64,000 nt of DNA, taken from assembly GCF_036711975.1 (NCBI RefSeq), contig NC_091968.1, positions 23,994,001-24,058,000 of the forward strand. Direction: 5' to 3'. Position 1 is the stretch's first letter, and each line of letters opens with the position of its first letter. Positions 52,469-63,599 of the stretch are shown here, piece by piece. Made by a program: the position numbers and the translations under genes. Below the pieces are notes generated by a model that saw nothing but the letters and a program-made list of their open reading frames with translations, made no database searches and was not told where the DNA came from. Source of the stretch: Onthophagus taurus. Its lineage: Eukaryota > Arthropoda > Insecta > Coleoptera > Scarabaeidae.

Positions 52469-55400
52469 GGCTAAATCCGAATGCTTCCAGTTTTAAGTCT
52501 AGTATTAGATCTAGTTTTATTAATTTTTTATATATTTTAATGTTATCAACGTAAAGAGAATGAAAAATCCTTTAAAATAAGTCCAAACACAACGTGGTTA
52601 TCTCAAAAATAACTGACATATCATTGGAACAACCTAAAAAACAACCAAAGATCGTTATTTTTTAAATTGACGTATCTCGGATGTTTATATGTAGATTAAA
52701 CATTTTTTGGAATTAAGCTTTTTTATTCAATGTTAATATTTGACGGTTACCTTCAAATTAATTTTTTATTAATTCTAATGATATCAACATAAAGAGAATG
52801 AAAAATCCTTTAAAATAAGTCCAAACATGACGTGATTATCTTTAAAAACAACTGAGATATCATTCGAATAACCTAAAAAACAACTGAAGATCGTTATTTT
52901 GGAATTAGCGATATCTCGGTTGTTTTTAAAGATAACTATAAAGTGTTTGGGCTCATTTTATAGCATTTTTTATATAGATTAAGAATTTTTTAGAATTAAT
53001 CTTTTTTATTCAAAATTAATATTTGGCGGTTATCTTCAAATTAATTTTTTATTAATTTTAATGATATCAACATAAAGAGAATGAAAAATCCTTTAAAATA
53101 AGTCCAAACATGACGTCGTTATCTTAATAAACAACTAAGATACATTCGAATTACCTAAAAAACAACTGAAGATAGATTTTTGAATTAGCCATATCTCGGT
53201 TGTTTTTAAAGATAACTATAAAGTGTTTGGGCTAATTTTATAGCATTTTTTATGTAGATTAAGATTTTTTTAGAATTAATCTTTTTTATACAAAATTAAT
53301 ATTTGACGGTTACCTTCAAATTAATTTTTTATTAATTCTAATGATACCAACATAAAGAGAATGAAGAATCCTTTAAAATAAGTCCAAACATGACGTGATT
53401 ATCTTTAAAAATAACTAAGATATCATTCGAATAACCTAAAAAATATCTGAAGATCGTTATTTTTGAATTAGCGATATCTCGGTTGCTTTTAAAGATAACC
53501 ATAAAGTGTTTGGGCTCATTTTATAGCTTTTTTTATGTAAATTAAGAATTTTTTAGAATTAATCTTTTTTATACTAAATTAATATTTGACGGTTATCTTC
53601 AAATTAATTTTTTATTAATTCTAATGATATCAACATAAAGAGAATGAAAAATCCTTTAAAATAAGTTCAAACATGACGTGATTATCTTTAAAAACAACTG
53701 AGATATCATTCGAATAACCTAAAAAACAACTGAAGATCGTTATTTTGGAATTAGCGATATCTCGGTTGTTTTTAAAGATAACTATAAAGTGTTTGGGCTC
53801 ATTTTATAGCATTTTTTATATAGATTAAGAATTTTTTAGAATTAATCTTTTTTATTCAAAATTAATATTTGACGGTTATCTTCAAATTAATTTTTTATTA
53901 ATTCTAATGATACCAACATAAAGAGAATGAAGAATCCTTTAAAATAAGTCCAAACATGACGTGATTATCTTTAAAAATAACTAAGATATCATTCGAATAA
54001 CCTAAAAAACATCTGAAGATCGTTATTTTTGAATTAGCGATATCTCGGTTGTTTTTAAAGATTACTATAAAGTGTTTGGGCTCATTTTATAGCATTTTTT
54101 ATATAGATTAAGAATTTTTTAAAATTAATCTTTTTTATTCAAAATTAATATTTGGCGGTTATCTTCAAATTAATTTTTTATTAATTCTAATGATATTAAC
54201 ATAAAGAGAATGAAAAATCCTTTAAAATAAGTCCAAACATGACATGATTATCTTTAAAAACAACTGAGATATCATTCGAATAACCTAAAAAACAACTGAA
54301 GATCGTTATTTTTGAATTAGCGATATCTCGGTTGCTTTTAAAGATAACTATATATGCTTTAAAGTGTTTGGGCTCATTTTATAGCTTTTTTTATGTAAAT
54401 TAAGAATTTTTTAGAATTAATCTTTTTTATACTAAATTAATATTTGACGGTTATCTTCAAATTAATTTTTTATTAATTCTAATGATATCAACATAAAGAG
54501 AATGAAAAATCCTTTAAAATAAGTTCAAACATGACGTGATTATCTTTAAAAACAACTGAGATATCATTCGAATAACCTAAAAAACAACTGAAGATCGTTA
54601 TTTTGGAATTAGCGATATCTCGGTTGTTTTTAAAGATAACTATAAAGTGTTTGGGCTCATTTTATAGCATTTTTTATATAGATTAAGAATTTTTTAGAAT
54701 TAATCTTTTTTATTCAAAATTAATATTTGACGGTTATCTTCAAATTAATTTTTTATTAATTCTAATGATACCAACATAAAGAGAATGAAGAATCCTTTAA
54801 AATAAGTCCAAACATGACGTGATTATCTTTAAAAATAACTAAGATATCATTCGAATAACCTAAAAAACATCTGAAGATCGTTATTTTTGAATTAGCGATA
54901 TCTCGGTTGTTTTTAAAGATTACTATAAAGTGTTTGGGCTCATTTTATAGCATTTTTTATATAGATTAAGAATTTTTTAAAATTAATCTTTTTTATTCAA
55001 AATTAATATTTGGCGGTTATCTTCAAATTAATTTTTTATTAATTCTAATGATATTAACATAAAGAGAATGAAAAATCCTTTAAAATAAGTCCAAACATGA
55101 CATGATTATCTTTAAAAACAACTGAGATATCATTCGAATAACCTAAAAAACAACTGAAGATCGTTATTTTTGAATTAGCGATATCTCGGTTGCTTTTAAA
55201 GATAACTATATATGCTTTAAAGTGTTTGGGCTCATTTTATAGCTTTTTTTATGTAAATTAAGAATTTTTTAGAATTAATCTTTTTTATACTAAATTAATA
55301 TTTGACGGTTATCTTCAAATTAATTTTCTATTAATTCTAATGATATCAACATAAAGAGTTTGAAAAATCCTTTAAAATAAGTCCAAACATGACGTCTTTA

Positions 55401-56775
55401 TCTTAATAAACAACTAAGATATCATTCTAATAACCTAAAAAACAACTGAAGATCGTTATTTTTGAATTAGCGATATCTCGGTTGCTTTTAAAGATAACTA
55501 TAAAGTGTTTGGGCTCATTTTATAGCATTTTTTATATAGATTAAGAATTTTATAGAATTAATCTTTTTTATTCACAATTAATATTTGGCGGTTATCTTCA
55601 AATTAATTTTTTATTAATTCTAATGATATCAACATAAAGAGAATGAAAAATCCTTTAAAATAAGTCCAAACATGACGTCTTTATCTTAATAAACAACTAA
55701 GATATCATTCGAATAACCTAAAAAACAACTGAAGATCGTTATTTTTTAATTAGCGATATCTCGATTGTTTTTAAAGATAACTATAAGGTGTTTGGGCTCA
55801 TTTTATAGCATTTTTTATATAGATTAAGAATGTTTAGAATTAATCTTTTTTATTCAAAATTAATATTTGGCGATTATCTTCAAAACTAATTTTTTATTAA
55901 TTATAATGACATCAACGTAAAGAGAATGAAAAATCCTTTAAAATAAGTCCAAACATGACGTGATTATCTTCAAAAGCAACTGAGATATCATTCGATAACC
56001 TAAAAAACAACTGAAGATCGTTATTTTGGAATTAGCGATATCTCAGTTGTCTTTAAAGATAACTATAAAGTGTTTGGGCTCATTTTATAGCATTATTTAT
56101 GTAGATTAAGAATTTTTTAGAATTAATCTTTTTTATACAAAATGAATATTTGACGGTTACTTTCAAATTAATTTTTTATTAATTCTAATGATACCAACAT
56201 AAAGAGAATGAAGAATCCTTTAAAATAAGTCCAAACATGACGTGATTATCTTTAAAAACAACTCAGATATTATTCGATTAACATAAAAAACAACTGAAGA
56301 TCGTTATTTTGGAATTAGAGATATCTCGGTTGCTTTTAAAGATAACTATAAAGTGTTTGGGCTCATTTTATAGCATTTTTTATGTAGATTAAGAATTTTT
56401 TAGAATTAATCTTTTTTGTTCAAAATTAATATTTGGCGGTTTTCTTCAAATTAATTTTTTAATAATTCTAAAGATATCAACATGAAGAGAATGAAAAATC
56501 CTTTAAAATAAGTCCAAGCATGACGTGATTATCTTTAAAAACAACTGAGATATCATTCGAATAACCTAAAAAACAACTGAAGATCGTTATTTTTGAATTA
56601 GCGATATCTCGGTTGTTTTTAAAGATAACTATAAAGTGTTTGGGCTCATTTTATAGGATTTTTTATGTAGATTAAGAATTTTTTGGAATTTTTAGTCATG
56701 TTTTTTCATTCTGAAAATTCTATAGTTCTAATTCTAGTGTTAGTTCTGCTTTTAGTTGTTATTCAACATTAAATC
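52469..56775. mobile_element. Mini-element-type left end carrying the 282-bp satellite
   Basis: Starts GGCTAAATCCGAATGC followed by the same 'agttttaagtctagtatta' subterminal DNA as the mini-elements, then runs into the satellite (52530-56690). The right side ends with 'agttctaattctagtgttag' (56720-56750) without a preserved terminus. The array thus sits where the centre of a mini-element would be. Confidence 0.55.
52530..56690 (+). repeat. 282-bp hairpin satellite, block 1 (about 14-15 units)
   Basis: 'taatatttg(a/g)cggttatc' recurs every ~280-286 bp. Within each unit, a 61-bp arm ('aaaaatcctttaaaataagt' ... 'aacaactgagatatc') is followed ~50 bp later by its inverted copy ('gatatctcggttgttttt' ... 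'ttatagcattttt'), about 80% paired. A three-unit block is duplicated: the 'agttcaaac' variant at 53665 recurs at 54521, and 'ctatatatgctttaaag' near 54347 recurs near 55205, both ~857 bp apart. Confidence 0.92.
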
Positions 56776-57817
56776 TATGCGCCTTGATATAAATGGGTTA
56801 ATAAAAATTTAAATAATAAGTTGAACGTGATTGACAGCGCGGAGAGTTTCGATTTAAAAACACTCACTTAATAATCTTATCATAAATGGCGTATCGCGCG
56901 CGTTATAAACGGATTTTCTCGGATAAATGTTATCTTTAAAACCGGTGTCACGTCGAATAGATAATTGAAAAATTCTGATTTTAAACGCTGTCACTCAAAA
57001 ATTTATACAATACAACACAAAATTTTTAAAAAGACTTTATTTAATGAGTGAAATAAAATTTTTTTTTGTAAAAATAATGTGCGGGCAGATAGAATTAAAA
57101 ATCGCCGTTCGCGCGATCGGAAATTGGTTTTAAATGCGGGGATTATCGCGAACGGGGATGCAGGACCGGGCCGGGCTTTACAGCTTTCGGCTTTAAAACC
57201 GACTTGATTTCAGTCCGAAATGACAATCAATTTTTGGTCCAATATCCACGGTAATAATTAAACACGAAATATTCCGATTTAATAAAAAAAAAAGAAATTT
57301 AAAATCAAAATTAGATAAAAATAAAGTTTCGATTAAAAAATCGTTATGCGATTAGCGCTCGGGTAACAAAAAAAAAATTTTTTGCTTATAAATGGTGCCT
57401 CATCAGGTGCGTAAATAAAAAAAATCGGGCGGACCGCGATCAATCTTCGTCCCCTTTTTCGACCACCCCCCGGGGGTAATTGATCGATTAGCAACACAAC
57501 CTCATCCCCCGAATGAGGAGATTTTAAAAAAAGCCCCCTTTATATGACTTTAAAACGTAATTAAGATGCAACATTAATCGAAACAGATGGCGTTAATTTA
57601 TATTTAAAACATAAAACGTTTTTCATTAATCATTTTACGTACCGAAAAAATTTTTTATTTTGACAACCACTAATACCAACGTAAACAATCACAACATAAA
57701 AAAAAATAAAATTAACTAAATTAACAAAGTAAGTTGTCATGATTATTTTTAAACTGAAACATAAGAGAGTTGTTCGATCCATAGACACCGTGATTCTGAC
57801 ACTCTGACGCTGTTTAA

Positions 57818-57990
57818 GCCGCCATATTGGAATTTAAACTCCGCCCACGCAACGTAAAAGGTGGAGTCGCGCATCGTAGAGTGCGCAATCGATTGACACA
57901 ACACAAGTGATAACCAGAGAAATTTTAGAGGAGGCCGTGGCGGCGGCAGCACTTGTTCCCTCCGTGTTTTGTTTCGATCGTCTTCCCCGG
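57818..57990 (+). promoter_or_regulatory. Promoter-like segment with YY1/Pho-type site
   Basis: GCCGCCATATTGG at 57818-57830 reads CCAATATGGCGGC on the other strand, matching the animal YY1/Pho-type consensus around ATGGCGGC. CTCCGCCC follows at ~57840, and a GC-rich stretch with 'ggaggccgtggcggcggcag' at 57930-57950. TATA-less GC-rich segments with such a site are common at broad animal promoters (established knowledge). The minus-strand frame at 57749-57952 is probably an artefact of this composition. Confidence 0.4.
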
Positions 57991-58209
57991 ATTTCGGTAC
58001 TCTATTGTTTCTAAAATTGATTTCTTACACCAAAATAAACGAATTTCTAGGTTATGATATGATTGGTTAGTGATTATCTCTACTAAGTGACATCTGTCTT
58101 TGTTTCATTTCTTTTTTGTTTTTTATCGGTTGTTTTGAGATAAGATAGTTTTTTAAAAAGTAGTAGGTGGCGCGCCAATCGGTGTGTGTTGGTCGGCGTA
58201 TTTTTATTT

Positions 58210-58249
58210 ATGGAGACGAAGAAAGAGCCCGCTAGGATTAAAGTGTCAG
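58210..58249 (+). CDS. Candidate first coding exon of a host gene
   Basis: An ATG at 58210 opens METKKEPARIKVS, followed by one G of the next codon and a donor CAG|GTGTGT at 58249/58250. The local frame runs only a few codons past the donor, as expected of an intron. A GC-rich leader and the YY1-like site lie ~220-390 bp upstream, and a CCAAT sequence ('gcgcgccaatcgg') just before. The next exon would lie outside the window or past the second satellite block. I do not recognise the protein. Confidence 0.3.
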
Positions 58250-58305
58250 GTGTGTTTTGTGTTCGTCGGTAATCCGAGCCGATAAGGAGATGATCGATCT
58301 TTGCG

Positions 58306-58335
58306 ACATACACACATACACACACACATACACGG
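58306..58335. repeat. (CA)n-type microsatellite
   Basis: 'acatacacacatacacacac' with TA interruptions, about 30 bp, within the candidate host region. Confidence 0.8.
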
Positions 58336-58549
58336 GAGTGGGACGAATGTGTAAATATTGTTTTTCGGATTTTTTTACCTAAATTTTTCGGACAACACCC
58401 TCTCCAAAAAAAATTGATTTTAATTTTGTTTGCTTTTATTTTTACGATTCATAAAAATTTTACCTTTTAAACATACAATTTACTCGGCTCTAACATGCAG
58501 GGTGCTGATAGTGATGAGGAATTCATTACCCTGAGGATCAAGTCATTAA

Positions 58550-61036
58550 TTTACCCGAAACTTTCTAGTTCTAAGTTTCTAGTTAGCTGTTATTCGGCGC
58601 TAGATTGTAGTATATTTCTATTGAACTAAAACTACAACTAACACTAGACTAGTAGAACTAGTTAGTTCTAGTTCTATTAATTTTTTATTAATTTTAATAT
58701 TATCAACGTAAAGAGAATGAAAAATCCTTTAAAATAAGTCCAAACATGACGTGATTATCTTTAAAAACAACTGAGATATCATTCGAATAACCTAAAAAAC
58801 AACTGAAGATCGTTATTTTTGAATTAGCGATATCTCGGTTGTTTTTAAAGATAACTATAAAGTGTTTGGGCTCATTTTATAGCATTTTTTATGTAGATTA
58901 AGAATTTTTTAGAATTAATCTTTTTTCTTCAAAATTAATATTTGACGGTTATCTTCAAATTAATTTTTTATTAATTCTAATGATATCAACATAAAGAGAA
59001 TGAAAAATCCTTTAAAATAAGTCCAAACATGACGTGATTATCTTTAAAAACAACTGAGATATCATTCGAATAACCTAAAAAACAACTGAAGATCGTTATT
59101 TTTGAATTAGCGATATCTCGGTTGTTTTTAAAGATAACTATAAAGTGTTTGGGCTTATTTTATAAGATTTTTTATGTAGATTAAGAATTTGTTGGAATTA
59201 ATCTTTTTTATTCAAAATTAATATTTGACGGTTATCTTCAAATTAATTTTTTATTAATTCTAATGATATCAACATAAAGAGAATGAAAAATCCTTTAAAA
59301 TAAGTCCAAATATGACGTGATTATCTTTAAAAACAACTGAGATATCATTCGAATAACCTAAAAAACAACTGAAGATCGTTATTTTTGAATTAGCGATATC
59401 TCGGTTGTTTTTAAAGATAACTATAAAGTGTTTGGGCTCATTTTATAGCATTTTTTATGTAGATTAAGAATTTTTTAGAATTAATCTTTTTTCTTCAAAA
59501 TTAATATTTGACGGTTATCTTCAAATTAATTTTTTATTAATTCTAATGATATCAACATAAAGAGAATGAAAAATCCTTTAAAATAAGTCCAAACATGACG
59601 TGATTATCTTTAAAAACAACTGAGATATCATTCGAATAACCTAAAAAACAACTGAAGATCGTTATTTTTGAATAGCGATATCTCGGTTGTTTTTAAAGAT
59701 AACTATAAAGTGTTTGGGCTTATTTTATAAGATTTTTTATGTAGATTAAGAATTTGTTGGAATTAATCTTTTTTATTCAAAATTAATATTTGACGGTTAT
59801 CTTCAAATTAATTTTTTATTAATTCTAATGATATCAACATAAAGAGAATGAAAAATCCTTTAAAATAAGTCCAAACATGACGTGATTATCTTTAAAAACA
59901 ACTGAGATATCATTCGAATAACCTAAAAAACAACTGAAGATCGTTATTTTTGAATTAGCGATATCTCGGTTGTTTTTAAAGATAACTATAAAGTGTTTGG
60001 GCTCATTTTATAGCATTTTTTATGTAGATTAAGAATTTTTTAGAATTAATCTTTTTTCTTCAAAATTAATATTTGACGGTTATCTTCAAGTTAATTTTTT
60101 ATTAATTCTAATGATATCAACGTAAAGAGAATGAAAAATCCTTTAAAATAAGTCCAAACATGACGTGATTATCTTTAAAAACAACTAAGATATCATTCGA
60201 ATAACCTAAAAAACAACTGAAGATCGTTATTTTTGAATTAGCGATATCTCGGTTGTTTTTAAAGATAACTATAAAGTGTTTGGGCTTATTTTATAAGATT
60301 TTTTATGTAGATTAAGAATTTGTTGGAATTAATCTTTTTTATTCAAAATTAATATTTGACGGTTATCTTCAAATTAATTTTTTATTAATTCTAATGATAT
60401 TAACATAAACAGAATGAAAAATCCTTTAAAATAAGTCCAAACATGACGTTATTATCTTTAAAAACAACTGAGATATCATTCGAATACCCTAAAAAACAAC
60501 TGAAGATCGTTATTTTTGAATTAGCGATATCTCAGTTGTTTTTAAAGATAACTATAATGTGTTTGGGGTCATTTTATAGCATTTGTTATGTAGATTAAGA
60601 ATTTTTAAGAATTAATCTTTTTTCTTCAAAATTAATATTTGATGGTTGTCTTCAAATTAATTTTTTATTAATTCTAATGATATCAACATAAAGAGAATGA
60701 AAAATCCTTTAAAATAAGTCCAAACATGACGTGTTTATCTTAAAAAACAACTGAGATATTATTCGATTAACCTAAAAAACAACTGAAGATCGTTATTTTT
60801 TAATTAGCGATATCTCGGTTGTTTTTAAAGATAACTATAAAGTGTTTGGGTTCATTTTATAGGATTCTTTATGTAGATTAAGAATTCTTTAGAATTAATC
60901 TTTTTTATACAAAATTAATATTTGACGGTTATCTTCAAATTAATTTTTTATTAACTAGATTGTAGTATATTTGTATTGAACTAACACTACAAGGAACACA
61001 AGACATAGAACTAGTATCATTCGGGTTTAGCCGTCT
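58550..61036. mobile_element. TIR element carrying 282-bp satellite, block 2
   Basis: The left end ACCCGAAACTTTCTAG and the right end, in reverse CCCGAATGATACTAGTTC, are the diverged termini of the mini-element family, with 'gttagttctagttctatt' and 'attgaactaacactac' subterminal DNA. The satellite occupies 58680-60950. The right end finishes with 'attcgggtttagcc' at 61019-61032. The left end lacks the GGCTAA part. Confidence 0.6.
58680..60955 (+). repeat. 282-bp hairpin satellite, block 2 (8 units, alternating dimers)
   Basis: 'taatatttgacggttatc' near 58935, 59216, 59497, 59780, 60064, 60345, 60628 and 60914. Units alternate strictly between type A ('ctcattttatagcatttttt', '...ttttttcttcaaaat') and type B ('cttattttataagatttttt', '...gaatttgttggaatt') through six units, a ~563-bp higher-order dimer. 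The same 61-bp inverted arms as block 1 are present. Confidence 0.92.
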
Positions 61037-61189
61037 TGAGAAACGTGCAACTAAACCCGAATATTTCTAGTTCTAGGTTTAGTACTAATAAAATTGTAGT
61101 TCTGACTGGTATACAGCACCTTACTTGCTATTGTTGTACCTATAATTGTATTGAACTAAAACTAGAACTAAGAAATTTTTATTATTCAT

Positions 61190-61400
61190 TTATAATAAAA
61201 ATCTATGTTTTTCTTGTTTGTACTTTGTATTAAAATGGATATTTAATGTTTTTTAATTCTACCGGTTTCGGTCTTTTTTGTAAAACCATCTTCAGGACCT
61301 TCGAATGACGTTAATTAATTTAAAAGCCGGTAGAATTAAAAAACATTAAATATCCATTTTAATAAAAAGTACAAAAACGAAAAACATAGATTTTTATTAT
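61190..61400. repeat. Penelope-type terminal repeat in inverted pair
   Basis: 61195-61266 and 61323-61398 are inverted copies sharing 'aacattaaatatccatttta' and 'aacatagatttttatta'. The left arm carries the 'accggtttcggtc ... atcttcagga' signature. No coding sequence remains between them. Confidence 0.6.
61256..61303 (-). ncRNA. Hammerhead-ribozyme-like motif 4
   Basis: On the minus strand: TC, CTGAAGA, stem II GGT/ACC extended by weaker pairs, GAAA, palindromic ACCGGT, then A and GA. Core bases are present; stem I is very short. Probably a relic. Confidence 0.45.
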
Positions 61401-61442
61401 AATCGACGTTTGGATATATTGGATATATTTGGATATATTTAA

Positions 61443-62260
61443 GTGACGTTCCCGATATATCGAGGATTCAAACAATGCGGAAGTTATCTTGCTGTTCAAA
61501 AAAAGAGATTCTACAAATTAGTAACGAGAACAGTCAAACACCAACAAATTCGACTTTTATCAGCCAGTCAAACAGGCGGGCTTTCGAAAAGTTATATTAT
61601 AGCACAACATATTCAAGTTGCATTGTCTCAATATTAAAGACAATAGAATCATGCATATGCTGATTGATGGCACAACATAGTACAATATCTCTCTCGTCTT
61701 AGCCTTCATAGATTATCAAAAAGTGTTCGACTCCGTCGAGATATGGTCAATACTAGAAGCAATGGACAAGGCGAGAATCGATTCCCTAACTTTGTTCAAC
61801 ACATTTATAGCAACGCAACCACTCCGGGTAAAACTGGGTGAAGAAATGCTGATGGGGGTATTCACCTTGGCATTAGAAGATATCTTCAAGAAATTTTCTT
61901 GGGAGTAGATGGGCATAAATATCGACGGTACCTACCTAAATCACTTGAGATTCGCGGACGACATCATACTGATAAGCAGCAAAAATCATATAGGAGTTGT
62001 AGAACATTATGACCTCGATCAACCTCGGAGACAAAGTATGCAATGAGATTCAAAGGCGCACTAAGATCACAGACGTAGTGGCGAGGATTACTGTCTAAAG
62101 TGGGATACATCGTAAAATAAGACTATATCAGTTAGCCGAAAAAGATGGCTGAAAAAGATTGTGCGAAGAAATTGGCTACAAAGGGTGTCAAACTATAAAC
62201 TACATCCAGGAATGGATAGAAAGAAGATTGAACACAGTTACTCTTTGGATTGCCACGCTT
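61443..62260 (+). pseudogene. RTE-type LINE reverse transcriptase, decayed
   Basis: Pieces in order: 'SASQTGGLSKSY' (the 'QAGFRKGYST' block, decayed); 'FIDYQKVFDSVEIWSILEAM' near 61700 with the first catalytic aspartates; 'GVFTLALEDIFKKFSWE' near 61860; the catalytic 'LRFADDIILIS' near 61950; and remnants of the C-terminal 'TKITDVVARI' and 'ERRLNTVTLWIATL'. These match the endonuclease-RT ORF of RTE-clade elements widespread in insects. The GVRQGD block is deleted and several frameshifts are present. It lies between a Penelope relic and inverted satellite. Confidence 0.85.
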
Positions 62261-62389
62261 TAACAATTATTAAGATTTGATTTAATTTTGATTTAAAATA
62301 TTAAAGGAATAGTTTCAACAAAATATACTACTACATTTTATGGCTCACTATCATATTCAAAGTATTTAACTTTAGAATGAAAAGATTTG

Positions 62390-63045
62390 ATTAAAAACCA
62401 AATTACAATCAAAATTAATTCAAAAAGTTCTTAATCTACATAAAAAATCCTATAAAATGAGCCCAAACACTTTATAGTTATCTTTAAAAACAACCGAGAT
62501 ATCGCTAATTCAAAAATAACGATCTTCAGTTGTTTTTTAGGTTATTCGAATGATATCTTAGTTGTTTTTAAAGATAATCACGTCATGTTTGGACTTATTT
62601 TAAAGGATTTTTCATTCTCTTTATGTTGATATCATTAGAATTAATAAAAAATTAATTTGAAGATAACCGTCAAATATTAATTTTGAATAAAAAAGCTTAA
62701 TTCCAACAAATTCTTAATCTGCATAAAAAATACTATAAAATGAGCCCAAACACTTTATAGTTAACATTAAAAATAACCGAGATATCGCTAATTCAAAAAT
62801 AACGATTTTCAGTTGTTTTTTAGGTTAGTCGAATAATATCTCAGTTGTTTTTGAAGATAATCACATCATGTTTGGACTTATTTTAAAGGATTTTTCATTC
62901 TCTTTATGTTGGAATCATTAGAATTAATAAAAAATTAATTTGAAGATAACCGTCAAATATTAATTTTGAATAAAAAAGATTTATTCTAAAAAATTCTTAA
63001 TCTACATAATATATGCTATAAAATGAGCCCAAACACTATATATAT
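62390..63045 (-). repeat. 282-bp hairpin satellite, inverted (2+ units)
   Basis: Reverse orientation of the 52-61 kb satellite ('aaaatgagcccaaacacttt', 'aataaaaaattaatttgaag'). Two full units and a partial one, ending near 63045 within 'agcccaaacactatat'. Confidence 0.9.
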
Positions 63046-63590
63046 TTTTTTTGTTCTATACAAATATACAACAAAAAAAAGCGTCTTAAAAAAGGAAACT
63101 CATCATATATTTCTAATTGATTCGGTTTGAGTACATAGATAAATAAATAAAATTATTTCAGAGATTTTACATCATAAATGTGATGTTATAATAAATTAAA
63201 TCACTGTGTTAACTTGGTAAACATGCCATATTTTCGCTGTCTTGTGTTATTTCTTATTTCTATATTTCAAATATTCTTTGGGTACCTAAAACATTTTTAA
63301 GATATCCACCATTTCCCACTCACAAGAAGTTAAATACAACTTTACTATTTTATTCTGCACCATCCGCTGCAAGAAGTATCTCTAAATGCAGATAATTTCG
63401 CGTTGTACATGGTCGTATTGGTGGTCGTCTGTTTGACAACACTGACACAGATCAACCTTCAAAAGACAAAGATTTTGAGTCCATATGCTTCCCAGTTTTC
63501 GTCGAAAAATTATATTAAGTAGGTTGTACAACTGTACGTCCACCTTGGGTATAATATCAAGCTGGGTAAAGAAAATCAGACTACCGATAC
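63046..63590. other. Unassigned stretch
   Basis: A 111-codon minus-strand frame (63382-63717) includes a cysteine/histidine cluster ('LCQCCQTDDHQYDHVQREII'), loosely like a LINE C-terminal finger. Its first part reads into mini-element sequence, so it is at most a relic. Nothing else was recognised. Confidence 0.3.
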
Positions 63591-63599
63591 GTCTCTTCA

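Larger units (their letters stand above)
56776..58548. other. Unique GC-richer region between satellite blocks
   Basis: Contains GC/CpG-rich stretches (57080-57200, 57420-57520, 57820-57990, 58165-58290) inside AT-rich DNA. It is the strongest candidate in the window for host-constrained sequence. A (CA)n microsatellite lies at 58306-58335. Promoter-like and exon-like signals are listed separately. Confidence 0.5.
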
